In this document: one piece after another, positions 25,781 through 34,944 of the stretch
Layout: every line of letters starts with the position of its first letter
Numbering within the stretch: position 1 is the first letter of the stretch
DNA from: CAZOOK01 sp964581385
GTDB lineage: Bacteria; Pseudomonadota; Gammaproteobacteria; Nevskiales; Nevskiaceae
Direction of reading: 5' to 3'
NCBI GenBank assembly: GCA_964581385.1
Contig: CAZOOK010000001.1
Coordinates: forward strand, 277,941 to 341,940
DNA: 64,000 nucleotides
Translations under genes and position numbers: made by a program
Notes under the pieces: model-generated
The model's database searches: none
What the model was told of the DNA's origin: nothing
Seen by the model: the letters and a program-made list of their open reading frames with translations, nothing else

Positions 25781-26142
25781 TGCATTCTCCGGTCGGATAG
25801 GTCCGAATCAACACATAGGAAGTATGTGTCACAACTGCGCTCGGACGGTTCGGTTGCATAGTGGTCCTCCATCCATGCCGGAATTTCCGGCAAGACAGAG
25901 CACCCTGCGAGGTGATTCCTCTAAAAATCATGAGCCCTGCGTAGATAGTTTTACTCACAAACATAAACATTTGGTCAAAATCGCTGTCCTTGTATGATCG
26001 AGTTCGCTCCTTGAGGCCGGGCCAGCCTATGGTCGACGATTTGTAATGGTTTACATCCCGGCTGCCGGTTAAAATCGATTAACCGAGGTGCGCACTGCAA
26101 CTCTGCTTAGGAATATTGTTGCGACTTTGGAGGCGTTTGAGA
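25781..26142. other. Intergenic region between GST and a secreted protein gene
   Basis: The 362 bases between divergent genes hold the palindrome at 25811-25829 and probably both promoters. The right half is AT-richer. I see no small gene or RNA. Confidence 0.5.
25811..25829. promoter_or_regulatory. Possible operator, ACACATA-N5-TATGTGT palindrome
   Basis: Two perfect 7-base arms are separated by GGAAG, 31 bases upstream of the GST start codon. Size and symmetry fit a dimeric repressor site (MarR, HxlR or TetR type). No regulator gene is adjacent, so the binding protein is unknown. Confidence 0.4.
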
Positions 26143-27459
26143 ATGAGAGCAATAACGAGCGGTAAATTGTTCAAGGGGACTTTCGTAGCAGTAGCGAGCG
26201 CAAGCCTTTTCGCAACTGCCGCAATGGCGAGCACGATCGGCACCCCGCTGACGCCGGAAATCACGGTGGCCAACAACATACCACTGCCTTATTCCGGCTA
26301 TACCTCCGTTGCACACGACGCGAACGGTAACTTCGTTGTCGCATGGTATGTGCCGCAACCCTACGTCGGAAATCAAGTCATCACCTTCCGGCGCTTCGCC
26401 GCAGACGGAACGCCGCTAGGCAATGCAGTCCAAGTGGCCGGCTCAAGTGTTGAAGGGACGCCAGCCCTCGCGATGGATGCTGACGGGGATTTCGTTATCG
26501 CTTGGCGTGATTTCGGCGATAGCTCGGGGGACTATCACATTTACGCGCAGGTCTTCTCTCCCGATGGTATCGCGGTGGGAGCCCCGGTGCTGGTTGCTCA
26601 GCTCAACGCCTCCATAACGAGGTTCTTGGATTCGAGCTTCAACACTGTGGCTGCAGCCATGAATACATTCGGCGATTTCGTCGTGGCTTGGGATAGCGAA
26701 GTCAGCCTTGGTGGCGCAAACGATGTCGTCGGCCGATGGACCATTCAGCTTCGGCGCTTCCACCTAAACGGCGCGCCCTACAGCGCCGCAGCGGTCGTCG
26801 AGCAGAAAACGTCTCTGCTTTCATACCATTATGTATCCAACGTGCACTTGTCGATGAATGATGCGGGCAATTTTGCCACCGTCTGGGGCGAACGCGGAGG
26901 TCCTTTCAAAGTGCGCTATTACGCCGCTGATGCGACTCCCACCTCTTCTGCTGCGGTGTTACCGGTCCAACCGCTGGAAAACAAGAACGACACCTATAAC
27001 ACCTTCGCCACGGCTTTGGAGAACAATGGCGAACTGCTGCTCGCATATACTATTCAGGTCTATCAAACAGGAATCATCGTCCAACCGCAGACGGTTTATC
27101 TGCAGCGCTATAGTGGCGCAACCCCGGATGGGCAGGTCGTCACCGTAGCAGCGCGCCAGCTCGCTGCCTCCGGTGAGGCCGGTGATCTCGCTATCACCGC
27201 TTTGCCATCAGGCGGCGGTGCGGTAGTGTGGAGTGATGATGCTTCGGCAATCAATGGCGTAACGGGCAGCATTAGCGCAGAAGTTTTTTCCGCTGCAAAT
27301 TCCTCAATTGGAGCCTTTTCGGTCGGTTCGTACCCACAGGATCTTCCGCAAGCCGGTGCGGGCATCGGTATCGCTGGCTTAAGCGTGACCACGGACGCCA
27401 GCGGCAACCTTTGGGCGGTCTGGAATGCCGTCAAGGCGCGCTTGTTTTCGGCCTTTTGA
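26143..27459 (+). CDS. Secreted repeat protein of unknown function
   Basis: The product is about 438 residues with a signal peptide ('KLFKGTFVAVASASLFATAAMAST'). ATG 26143 has GGAGG 10 bases before it. A short motif D-x-x-G-[ND]-F-V-x-x-W recurs at least five times ('DANGNFVVAWY', 'DADGDFVIAWR', 'NTFGDFVVAWD', 'NDAGNFATVWG', 'DASGNLWAVWN'), spaced roughly 60-90 residues, which suggests a multi-bladed beta structure, most likely a beta-propeller or adhesin-like fold. No catalytic motif is visible. It may act as a surface or matrix protein. A hairpin lies just after the stop codon. Confidence 0.65.
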   Translation: MRAITSGKLFKGTFVAVASASLFATAAMASTIGTPLTPEITVANNIPLPYSGYTSVAHDANGNFVVAWYVPQPYVGNQVITFRRFAADGTPLGNAVQVAGSSVEGTPALAMDADGDFVIAWRDFGDSSGDYHIYAQVFSPDGIAVGAPVLVAQLNASITRFLDSSFNTVAAAMNTFGDFVVAWDSEVSLGGANDVVGRWTIQLRRFHLNGAPYSAAAVVEQKTSLLSYHYVSNVHLSMNDAGNFATVWGERGGPFKVRYYAADATPTSSAAVLPVQPLENKNDTYNTFATALENNGELLLAYTIQVYQTGIIVQPQTVYLQRYSGATPDGQVVTVAARQLAASGEAGDLAITALPSGGGAVVWSDDASAINGVTGSISAEVFSAANSSIGAFSVGSYPQDLPQAGAGIGIAGLSVTTDASGNLWAVWNAVKARLFSAF

Positions 27460-27484
27460 AGCAAAGCTCCAAAAGGAGTAGTGA

Positions 27485-27506
27485 GCTGGGGCTGCGAACC
27501 CCCAGC
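27485..27506 (+). terminator. Weak hairpin after the secreted repeat protein gene
   Basis: GCTGGGG (27485-27491) pairs with CCCCAGC (27500-27506) across an 8-base loop, 26 bases past the stop codon. There is no T-run after it, so at best it is a weak terminator, but the position fits. Confidence 0.35.
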
Positions 27507-27549
27507 CCGCTTGCTCTATGGGCAGGCGACTTATGACGTTGCTGTCAAA

Positions 27550-28815
27550 TTACGGCATGCCGAGCATGTGATTCCAGATCATGAATATCGGAAAGACCGG
27601 CATCAAGAAGCTCCCACTATTGTAAAGATAAGAATCCACCGCATCGCGATTATGATTGAACAAAGCGGTGTGATTTCCTCCCGACGGCGCTGTCAGCTTA
27701 TATCTCTGCGTGCTTCCAAGTGGAACCGTGCTGCCATCGCCCGCATTCCCTTCGGAGAGGCCGTTTCCCCCTAGGCCGTATGATGTCGACGTCCCACTGC
27801 CCAAATAGATCCAGTTGGTCGTAACGAAATCGCCGTAAGCGCCTTCGTCGGCATCGCCCTCGGCCGCATTCCGCAAACCCCAAAACGCAGACAGGCTCGT
27901 CGCAACCGGTGTCGTGGTAATCCAAGTCGCCGAAGTCCTCACGCTGTTGGTCGAGTAGAAATCTTGAGGCCCAGATAGCAAAAAGACTCGCTTGACGGCA
28001 TTTGGCAGACGCATCGCCATGAATGCCGCCTCAGCTGCGCCTTGGGAGTGACCAGCTAAAACGATTCTCGACCAATCGACCCTCACATGCGTTGCGTAGT
28101 CAATATGCGCTGCATCCGAGTGAGGACGCGTATACGGTGACGAGGAATCGGTGATTAGAAAATGCGACCAGTAATTCGGATTAACATTGCCGTCAACGAC
28201 TGTTGGTCCGTTGTACTGCAAGTAGTCAATCAGGCAGATGAGACGGTTCATAATCGAATCGCCTTGCGAAACCGGTGAATTCCCTCCTGAGGATTGGTTT
28301 CCGGTGACATACCCCGAGTCGTCATACGGACCGCCGGCGTACGTATTCGGACCAACAGGCGCTCCGCTCACCATATGCGTTTGTCCAAAAGCAGTTGTCC
28401 CCCGAGTTTGCGTCAAACATGCGTCTTGCGTAGCTGCGCTATAGCTGTTTGGATTGCAGCCGTATACTCCAGCTATCTCGGCGTTGTTGGGATAGGCAAG
28501 TGACAGCGCACTGAAACCCCGGTTTGCAGCGTTATCAATAAAGTGTTGATATGCGGACGGAGCCGATTGCGATCCTCCAAGGAAGACGACCAGTGTAGGG
28601 ACAGCCATGCTGGTGGCGAGTGCATTCATGTTGACGTAGTGTTGACCGCCGTTGCCGTTGTTCGTGGTGATCTGATTGGCAGCGGGTGGAGTGCCTCCAT
28701 CTGTTTGAGATGGATCAATGTTCACTCCCTGATTCATTGCGTAGGCGCCAACCGGACACATCAATCCGGCTGCGAAGGAAAGAGCAGCGATAACCACAAT
28801 TTTTCTAGCGTTCAT
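27550..28815 (-). CDS. Secreted alpha/beta hydrolase of the BPSS1187 type
   Basis: The product is 421 residues with a signal peptide (MNARKIVVIAALSFAAGLMCPVGAYA). The mature protein carries 'LVVFLGGSQSAPSAY', the nucleophile elbow GHSQGAAEA (Ser about 259), and 'PSGGNHTALFNHNRDAVDSY' near the C-terminus, which probably supplies the histidine. It is organised like the BPSS1187-type hypothetical proteins I know from Burkholderia. It is likely an extracellular esterase or lipase. Two cysteines in the middle may form a disulfide. The substrate is unknown. It is not in an operon. Confidence 0.75.
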   Translation of the reverse strand: MNARKIVVIAALSFAAGLMCPVGAYAMNQGVNIDPSQTDGGTPPAANQITTNNGNGGQHYVNMNALATSMAVPTLVVFLGGSQSAPSAYQHFIDNAANRGFSALSLAYPNNAEIAGVYGCNPNSYSAATQDACLTQTRGTTAFGQTHMVSGAPVGPNTYAGGPYDDSGYVTGNQSSGGNSPVSQGDSIMNRLICLIDYLQYNGPTVVDGNVNPNYWSHFLITDSSSPYTRPHSDAAHIDYATHVRVDWSRIVLAGHSQGAAEAAFMAMRLPNAVKRVFLLSGPQDFYSTNSVRTSATWITTTPVATSLSAFWGLRNAAEGDADEGAYGDFVTTNWIYLGSGTSTSYGLGGNGLSEGNAGDGSTVPLGSTQRYKLTAPSGGNHTALFNHNRDAVDSYLYNSGSFLMPVFPIFMIWNHMLGMP

Positions 28816-29391
28816 CTGTGAACTCCAATTTCTACGCGGGACTGCATCAGAAAATGTTTACATCTCCGATCATGGTTGCGATCAGGTCATGCATACGTCC
28901 AGTTCATTGCCCGGCAGGTGGTCCAAGGTCATCAATAGCTGGCGATGCTGCGTCGACCCGCTTTCACGGACAGATTTGGTCTGAATTCTCAATGAGTGAC
29001 AGTTGGGTTGGCTAGAGGTTCTTTTGGTGGGTGGGGATGTCTCTTTTCGCAGTTGATGGCTGATTGGCGGACGCACGCCTATCTTCCGGCAGTGTTTGCC
29101 GAAGGCAATGCTGGTGTACCGATCTGATCGCTGTCATGGATCGCTTAACCGGGTTTGTGCTGCTGGGTCGCCACGTTCAGTGCCGAAAGCACCCACTCAG
29201 CGGTCGTCGCAGCGATCACGGAAATGCATAGCACGCTCTAAAGGCGGCCGCCTTCGCTATAGCGGGAGTGATCTCGGTCCGGAGTCGCCGCCCAGAAGCT
29301 GCCGGTCGCGGACTTTCTGGAACAGGCTGACTGCGATCCCCAGCGGCGTCGCGGTACGACCGGACGCTCGGGATCGTAACGACAAAGGCAG
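28816..29391. other. Long intergenic region, no recognised gene
   Basis: The 576 bases between two minus-strand genes contain open frames of up to about 120 codons with Arg/Ser-rich, non-protein-like translations and no ribosome binding sites. I see no strong hairpin, repeat or RNA structure. It probably holds the promoter of the hydrolase gene at 28815 and degenerate sequence. Confidence 0.4.
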
Positions 29392-30129
29392 CTACGATTT
29401 CAGCTTCGCGTCGAACAGCGCCACCATCGTTTGCCAGTGCCGCTCGGCGGCATCGGCATCGTAGACCGGTGTGTCGCGGAACACCCAGCCGTGCTTGGCC
29501 TGATAGGTCTCGATCTTATGGTCGACGCCTGCACTGGTCAGCGCTTCCTCAAGCCGTGCCTTCATGTCATCGGGAAACGACGCGTCTTCGATCGCGCCTG
29601 CAATGTAGACCCGTGCTTTGATGTTTGGCGCCAGCCGGTGCGGGCTGTCCGGGGCGTCGGTCGCAAGCCGGCCGCCGTGATACGAGGCGGCGGCGGCGAT
29701 ATCGTTCGGATACGTACCCGCCGCAGTCAGCGACATCAAGCCGCCCATGCAATAGCCGGTGGTGCCGATAACACCCGGCTTCACGTCAGGTTGCGCCGCC
29801 AGGTAGTCGAGAAGCGCGCGCGTATCGGCCATGAAGTTGGCCGGCGACGCGTGCGCGAAAAACTTTTCCATCAGGATCTTGCGCTTTGCCGGGTCCGTAA
29901 ACATCGTGTGCGGGTCCATCGGTTCATAGGGTCCGGACCTGTAGAACAGATCGGGCAGCAGCACGAAGTAGCCATGAGATGAAAGCCGCTCGCCGATCTC
30001 GAGCATCGCCGGACGAATGCCGAGCCCATCCATGTAGACGAGAACGGCCGGCCAGGGACCCTTGTCCGTCGGACGATATACATGGCTTGGGCAGCTCCCG
30101 TCTCGGGTTTTGATTTCGATCTTGTTCAT
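29392..30129 (-). CDS. Dienelactone hydrolase family protein
   Basis: The 245-residue protein has the DLH fold: 'PAVLVYMDGLGIRPAM', the cysteine nucleophile in GYCMGGL (about residue 121), 'VYIAGAIEDASFP' (Asp region) and 'AKHGWVF' (His). The cysteine is the hallmark of the dienelactone hydrolase branch, whose classic members open lactone rings in aromatic catabolism. No aromatic degradation genes surround it, so the substrate is uncertain. The ATG is at 30129. It is divergent from the phosphatase/kinase gene at 30292. Confidence 0.9.
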   Translation of the reverse strand: MNKIEIKTRDGSCPSHVYRPTDKGPWPAVLVYMDGLGIRPAMLEIGERLSSHGYFVLLPDLFYRSGPYEPMDPHTMFTDPAKRKILMEKFFAHASPANFMADTRALLDYLAAQPDVKPGVIGTTGYCMGGLMSLTAAGTYPNDIAAAASYHGGRLATDAPDSPHRLAPNIKARVYIAGAIEDASFPDDMKARLEEALTSAGVDHKIETYQAKHGWVFRDTPVYDADAAERHWQTMVALFDAKLKS

Positions 30130-30291
30130 GAGCGCGTTTTAGCATGATCCCCGAGAAAGTGCTCTTCAATTTCGGCGGTTCGCAGCAAACCACTGGACAG
30201 CGCCGATCCGCCACGTATCACCCCACTCGCCGAACGAACCGCGAACCCGCTACGATCGTCCCCACAACAATCCGGAGCTCCGCACAACTCC

Positions 30292-32043
30292 ATGCAAGAG
30301 CGGCGAAAATCGGGACTGCCCAGCGGTCGTCGCACCGCCTACTTCGGGTTGTTGGCTGAACTGACCGAGGCATTCACGCGCTCGCATGATTTCCTGGCGA
30401 CGTTGCTCGATGCACTGCAACGCATTGTCGACGAGATGGATGTCGAGGCCGGTTGCCTATTCCAGCTCGAAGGCGAATTCGAGGATCCTGCCGCGAGGCT
30501 CGTATGCCGCGCTAGCGTCGGACCAGTCGATATGCAGGGTGCGGAATTGCCGGCGCGCTCGGGAATCTCTGGCCGTACGCTGACGCAGGATGCGGTGCAG
30601 ATCGTCAATGCGCCGCGCAGCGATCCGGATTTTGTTGCGCCCCGGACAGTCGGCATCGAGTTCGACGTGCGTTCGGTGTTGGCCGCGCCGGTGGTATTCC
30701 ATGGCCGCCGCTTCGGTGTCGTGGAGTTGTTCAATCGTCGCGGCGACGAGCCATTCGGACGGCGCGACGCGTCGATCCTGGCGGCGCTGGCATCGGTTGC
30801 GGCGCTGGTCATTCTTAACGCCGAGCTGACCGAGGATCTGGTCGAGCAGGCGCGGCTCAAGCGCGAGCTCGAACTGGCGGCGGCGGTGCAGCGCAAGCTG
30901 CTGCCGACAGAGCTGCCGGTCACGGCGCCGATTCACGGGTTCAGCCGCGCCGCGCGCGACGTATCGGGCGATTTCTACGACGTGCTGCCGCTACGCGACG
31001 GGCGCTTTGCGTTCGCGCTCGCGGATGTCTCCGGCAAGGGTATGGATGCGGCGCTGATCATGGTACAGGTGGCGACGTTATTCCGCAGCTTCGCCAAGCG
31101 GGTTCACGGACCGGGACGTTTGCTGGCGCGCATCGAGGCAGAGCTCTGCGAGAGTCTGACCATGGGCATGTTCGTGACCATGGTCGTCGGCATCTACGAT
31201 CCTCGTGCGCATGAAGTCCGCATCGCCAATGCCGGGCATTTGCCGCCGCTGCTGCGCGAGGCCGGCGGCGGGTTCACCAGCTTTGAGTCGCAAGACCCGC
31301 CGCTCGGCGTGCGTGGCCGCCTGGAGCACAATCGCTATCGCGAGAAGGCGTTCAGTATCGCTGGCAGTAGCCTGTACCTTTACACCGACGGCGCCACTGA
31401 AGCGCGCCATGCGGATGGCAGCCAGCTTGGCATCGACGGTTTGCAGTCGCTGATCGCACACAACGCGACGCTGCCTGCGGCCCGACGTCTCGATGCCATT
31501 GCCACTGCACTCGACGGCGATATCGCCGAGCTGCGCGATGATCTGACACTGCTGGTGATCGAGGATGTGCCGGGACGGGCGGCGGTGCCGCGCAAGCGGC
31601 CGCGTGGCACTCTGCTGGTCGAACAAGTGCTGCCGGCGCAGGCGCGGCAGCTGCGCATCGTGCGCAAGCTGATTCTGGCGGCGGCGAACGAGGCCGGCGC
31701 ACCGCTGAGTTGGGCGCAGGATTTCGCGCTGGCGGTGGACGAGGCGTGCCAGAACATCATCCGTCATGGCTATCGCGGCCGCAGCGACGGCCTCATCGAG
31801 CTGCGCGTGCGGCGCGCGCGCGATGGACTATGCGCAGAGCTGGTGGACTTTGCGCCGCGGGTGAACGAAGATCGCTGCAAGGGTCGGCCAGCGGGCGAAA
31901 TGGGACCGGGCGGGCTCGGCACGCAGTTCATGCGCGCGCTGACTGACCGGGTGCATTGGGGTAAGCCGCCGGCCGGAGCCGGCAACCGGTTGCTGCTGAG
32001 CAAGCGGCTGCCGCGGGGTGACAACGACGCGAAATCAACATGA
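30292..32043 (+). CDS. GAF - SpoIIE/PP2C phosphatase - HATPase (RsbW-like kinase) protein
   Basis: The 583-residue cytoplasmic signalling protein has three parts. Residues about 20-175 form a GAF domain ('VRSVLAAPVVFHGRRFGVVELFN'). Residues about 200-425 form a SpoIIE phosphatase with metal sites DVSGDFYD (about 222), ADVSGKGMDAA (about 243), NAGHLPP (312) and the last aspartates in DDLTLLVIE (415). Residues about 440-583 are an anti-sigma-type HATPase kinase with the N-box 'AVDEACQNIIRHGY' and 'GPGGLGTQFMRAL'. So phosphatase and kinase for a STAS protein sit on one chain. The adjoining STAS gene overlaps by 4 bases (ATGA), and Mla transporter genes follow. Confidence 0.9.
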   Translation: MQERRKSGLPSGRRTAYFGLLAELTEAFTRSHDFLATLLDALQRIVDEMDVEAGCLFQLEGEFEDPAARLVCRASVGPVDMQGAELPARSGISGRTLTQDAVQIVNAPRSDPDFVAPRTVGIEFDVRSVLAAPVVFHGRRFGVVELFNRRGDEPFGRRDASILAALASVAALVILNAELTEDLVEQARLKRELELAAAVQRKLLPTELPVTAPIHGFSRAARDVSGDFYDVLPLRDGRFAFALADVSGKGMDAALIMVQVATLFRSFAKRVHGPGRLLARIEAELCESLTMGMFVTMVVGIYDPRAHEVRIANAGHLPPLLREAGGGFTSFESQDPPLGVRGRLEHNRYREKAFSIAGSSLYLYTDGATEARHADGSQLGIDGLQSLIAHNATLPAARRLDAIATALDGDIAELRDDLTLLVIEDVPGRAAVPRKRPRGTLLVEQVLPAQARQLRIVRKLILAAANEAGAPLSWAQDFALAVDEACQNIIRHGYRGRSDGLIELRVRRARDGLCAELVDFAPRVNEDRCKGRPAGEMGPGGLGTQFMRALTDRVHWGKPPAGAGNRLLLSKRLPRGDNDAKST

Positions 32044-32348
32044 GCTTCCACGTGAAAGAAGACGTTGATGCGGTTACGGTGTTCCTCGATGGGGAGATCG
32101 ATCTCGACCGCTCGCCGGAGGCACGCAAGCTGCTGCTTGACGGACTGCGCGCAGGCAAGCCGCTACGTGTCGATCTGGCCGAGGTCGAATACATGGACTC
32201 GTCGGGCATCGCCAGTCTGGTTGAAACCTATCAGCGCGCGCGAGAGAAGAACCTCGATTTCACGCTGATACGCGTCAGCGAGCCGGTACTCAAGGTGCTC
32301 AAGCTGGCACGGCTCGACCAGGTGTTTTCCATCCGCTCAACTCCCTGA
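32040..32348 (+). CDS. STAS-domain protein (anti-sigma antagonist or MlaB-like)
   Basis: The 102-residue protein is a single STAS domain. The phosphorylation region is 'VEYMDSSGIASL', with Ser54/Ser55 where SpoIIAA and RsbV carry the phosphoserine. It is the evident substrate of the upstream phosphatase/kinase. In E. coli the fourth subunit of the Mla lipid transporter, MlaB, is also a small STAS protein, and here mlaE, mlaF and mlaD follow within 14 bases. So it could be a phospho-switched MlaB, an anti-sigma antagonist, or both. The gene starts inside the preceding stop. Confidence 0.92.
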   Translation: MSFHVKEDVDAVTVFLDGEIDLDRSPEARKLLLDGLRAGKPLRVDLAEVEYMDSSGIASLVETYQRAREKNLDFTLIRVSEPVLKVLKLARLDQVFSIRSTP

Positions 32349-32361
32349 GTATCGGTAGGCA

Positions 32362-33153
32362 ATGCGCAGGCTTGCTGAAACCGTCGGTCGCGTCACGATC
32401 GAAGGCGTCGCCGAAATCGGCCTTGGCGCCGTACTGTTTTTAGAGAGCCTGTTCTGGCTGGCCATCGGTCCGACGCGCAAGCAGCCGGTGCGGCTCGGCG
32501 CGGCGCTGGAACAGGCGCTGGAGATCGGCGTGCGCGGCCTGCCGATCGTCACCGCACTGTCGCTCGCGGTCGGCATGATGGTTGCCATCCAGGGCATTTA
32601 TAGCCTTTCCGTATTCGGCGCGGAGAGCAAAGTCACGGTCGGTATTGCACTGTCGGTGACGCGTGAATTCGCACCGCTGATCACTGGAATCCTCATCGCC
32701 GGCCGCTCCGGCTCGTCGCTGGCGGCGCGTATCGGCAGCATGAAAATAAACGAGGAGATCAACGCGCTGCATGCGATGGGCATCAACCCGGTGCGTTATC
32801 TCGTGGCGCCCGCGCTGGTGGCGATGATCATCATGGTGCCGGCGCTGACCTGGTATGCGGACATGGTCGCGTTGGCTGGTGCGGGCATTTACGTCGTAGG
32901 CGATCTGGGCATTTCACCCGGCGCTTATATCTCTGAGTTGCAGTCCGCGTGCGGCGTCAATGACGTGATGCACGGCATCGGCAAGAGTGTGCTGTTCGGT
33001 GTCATCATCGCGATGGTCGGTGTCGTCAACGGCTCCCAGGCGGCCGGCGGCGCCGAAGGGATCGGACGTGCGACAACGCGTTCCGTCGTCAACGCGATTT
33101 CGGCCATCGTGGTTACCGACATGATCTTCGCCTTCGTTGTCACTCACACCTGA
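32362..33153 (+). CDS. mlaE: MlaE-type ABC transporter permease
   Basis: The 263-residue inner-membrane protein has five or so membrane segments and the MlaE family signatures 'ALSLAVGMMVAIQG', 'LITGILIAGRSGSSLAARIGSMKINEEI' (split; EQ-loop equivalent) and 'PVRYLVAPALVAMIIMVP'. It forms the permease pair of the phospholipid transporter between the inner and outer membrane. It lies 13 bases after the STAS gene and 7 bases before mlaF. Family members also occur in mammalian-cell-entry (Mce) and plant TGD systems. The direction of transport is not resolved from sequence. Confidence 0.93.
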   Translation: MRRLAETVGRVTIEGVAEIGLGAVLFLESLFWLAIGPTRKQPVRLGAALEQALEIGVRGLPIVTALSLAVGMMVAIQGIYSLSVFGAESKVTVGIALSVTREFAPLITGILIAGRSGSSLAARIGSMKINEEINALHAMGINPVRYLVAPALVAMIIMVPALTWYADMVALAGAGIYVVGDLGISPGAYISELQSACGVNDVMHGIGKSVLFGVIIAMVGVVNGSQAAGGAEGIGRATTRSVVNAISAIVVTDMIFAFVVTHT

Positions 33154-33160
33154 GAACGCC

Positions 33161-33967
33161 ATGACGCCCGCTGCCGAAGTGCATGGATTGCGAGTCAGCT
33201 ACGACGGTGTCGAGGTGCTCAAGGGCATCGATATGAGCGTTGCGTCCGGTGAGATTCGCGTGATCATGGGTGGATCGGGATCGGGCAAGTCGGCATTGCT
33301 ACGCCAAATGTTGGCGCTGGAATATCCGGCGGCAGGCACCGTACGGCTGTTGGGGCAGGATATCTTCGCGCTGCGTGGCCGTGCGCGTGTCGAGCTGCGC
33401 AAGAAGATCGGCGTCGCGTTCCAATCGGGCGCGCTGTTTTCGTCGATGACCGTTGGCGAGAACGTGATGCTGCCGTTGCGCGAGCACGCCCGCCTCGACG
33501 AAAACACGATGCATATCATGATGCGGCTCAAGCTCGATTTCGTGAACCTCACCGGTTGCGAGGATCTGACGCCGTCGCAACTGTCGGGCGGCATGACCAA
33601 GCGCGCGGCGCTGGCGCGCGCGATCGTCATGGATCCGCGTTTGCTGTTTCTCGATGAACCGAGCGCCGGCCTCGATCCGGTGGTGTCCGCTTCGCTTGAC
33701 GAACTGATCCTGCGGCTGCGCGAGGCAACCGGTATGACCATCATCGTCGTTACGCACGAGCTGGAAAGCGCATTCAAGATCGCGGATCGTATTTCGGTGC
33801 TCGATCGTGGCGAGATGCTCGTCACCGGCAGCATCGACGAGGTGCGTGCGAGCGCCAACGAGCGGGTGCAGGCACTGCTGAACCGGCGCGTGCAGCGGCT
33901 CGAACTGAATCCGGAAGAATATCTGAAGGAGTTGACTGGTCAGCGGCAGGTGCGGAGAGTCAACTGA
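33161..33967 (+). CDS. mlaF: MlaF-type ABC transporter ATPase
   Basis: The 268-residue nucleotide-binding protein has Walker A 'GGSGSGKSALLR' (about 36-47), the ABC signature 'LSGGMTKRAALARAI' and Walker B 'LLFLDEPSAGLDPV', with a switch His in 'VVTHELESA'. It powers the MlaE permease. ATG 33161 is the start at which the family N-terminus ('AEVHGLRVSYDGVEVLKG') begins; an upstream open stretch of 8 codons overlaps mlaE and is unlikely. Its stop overlaps the mlaD start (TGATG). Confidence 0.94.
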   Translation: MTPAAEVHGLRVSYDGVEVLKGIDMSVASGEIRVIMGGSGSGKSALLRQMLALEYPAAGTVRLLGQDIFALRGRARVELRKKIGVAFQSGALFSSMTVGENVMLPLREHARLDENTMHIMMRLKLDFVNLTGCEDLTPSQLSGGMTKRAALARAIVMDPRLLFLDEPSAGLDPVVSASLDELILRLREATGMTIIVVTHELESAFKIADRISVLDRGEMLVTGSIDEVRASANERVQALLNRRVQRLELNPEEYLKELTGQRQVRRVN

Positions 33968-34944
33968 TGACGAATGTGAGGATCAATCTGGTGGTCGTGG
34001 GCGCCTTCGTTCTTGCCTCGCTGGCGTCGCTGATTATCGTGCTGGCAGTGCTGGCCGGACGTGCCGGCGCAACCGATGCGTACTACACGATCTACGCGAA
34101 CGTCACCGGACTCAAGTACGGTTCGCAGGTGTTCTACGAAGGTTATCCGGTGGGGCAGGTGGAGAAGATCGTGCCCTTCAACGAAGCCGGTCGCGTCCGC
34201 TTCCGCGTCGACATGTCAGTGACGCATGGCTGGAAGATTCCCGACGATTCGGTTGCGCGTTCCGTCGTCACCAGCTTCCTGGCGCCGCAGACGATCGCCA
34301 TCGACGCCGGCAAGAGCCACAATGTGCTGCCGCCCGGTGCAATGATCACGGCCGGTGGTGTCGGCGGCCTGCTCGACAGTTTGTCCGGCGTCGCCACCAC
34401 TGTCGACAATTTCACGGCGCAGTCGCTGGTTCCGCTGGTCAGCAATCTCGATCGGGAGGTCAATATGGTGGGCGACATCATCGATCATGATCTGCGGCCG
34501 ATTGTCGGCAATGCAAACACGATCATGGCCGCAGCTGCCGAACATGTACCGGGGATTCTGCACAATGTTGACAGAGCCTCCAGCGAATTTGCGGCGGCGA
34601 GCGGGCGATTCGATGCATTGCTGAGCCCGGAGCGGGTCGCTGCACTCGATCGTTTCATCGCCAACGCCGATCGCACCGCGCAGAACCTGCAAGCGACCAG
34701 CACCGACCTGCAGGCGCTGACGCACGATAGTGGCGATGATCTACGGGTTGGCATCGCCGACTTCCGCACGTCGATGGATATATTCGCCACCCGCGCCGAC
34801 GTGATCGCCGATAACCTCTCGACTGCCAGCCGCAACTTCGAGGAATTCAGCCGACGGATCCGCGGTAATCCGGGCTTGCTGCTGCGCAATCCCGCGGCAG
34901 CTGATACGGCCGCACCTGATCCGCTGCCAGGGAGCGCACGATGA
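33967..34944 (+). CDS. mlaD: MlaD-type MCE-domain substrate-binding protein
   Basis: The 325-residue protein has a single N-terminal membrane anchor (about 9-30) and one MCE domain (about 36-115: 'YANVTGLKYGSQVFYEGYPVGQVEKI'). A long helical C-terminal region follows (about 130-300), which in MCE proteins builds the hydrophobic channel or needle. It works in the periplasm with MlaE and MlaF. It is longer than E. coli MlaD (183 residues), so the helical part probably extends the tunnel. No mlaC gene is present; the PqiC-like lipoprotein follows with 4 bases overlap. Confidence 0.92.
   Translation: MTNVRINLVVVGAFVLASLASLIIVLAVLAGRAGATDAYYTIYANVTGLKYGSQVFYEGYPVGQVEKIVPFNEAGRVRFRVDMSVTHGWKIPDDSVARSVVTSFLAPQTIAIDAGKSHNVLPPGAMITAGGVGGLLDSLSGVATTVDNFTAQSLVPLVSNLDREVNMVGDIIDHDLRPIVGNANTIMAAAAEHVPGILHNVDRASSEFAAASGRFDALLSPERVAALDRFIANADRTAQNLQATSTDLQALTHDSGDDLRVGIADFRTSMDIFATRADVIADNLSTASRNFEEFSRRIRGNPGLLLRNPAAADTAAPDPLPGSAR

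Noticed and set aside
28818..29464. Small frames on both strands between the BPSS1187-type and DLH genes
   Set aside because: Non-protein-like composition, no binding sites, partly overlapping the DLH gene 3' end.
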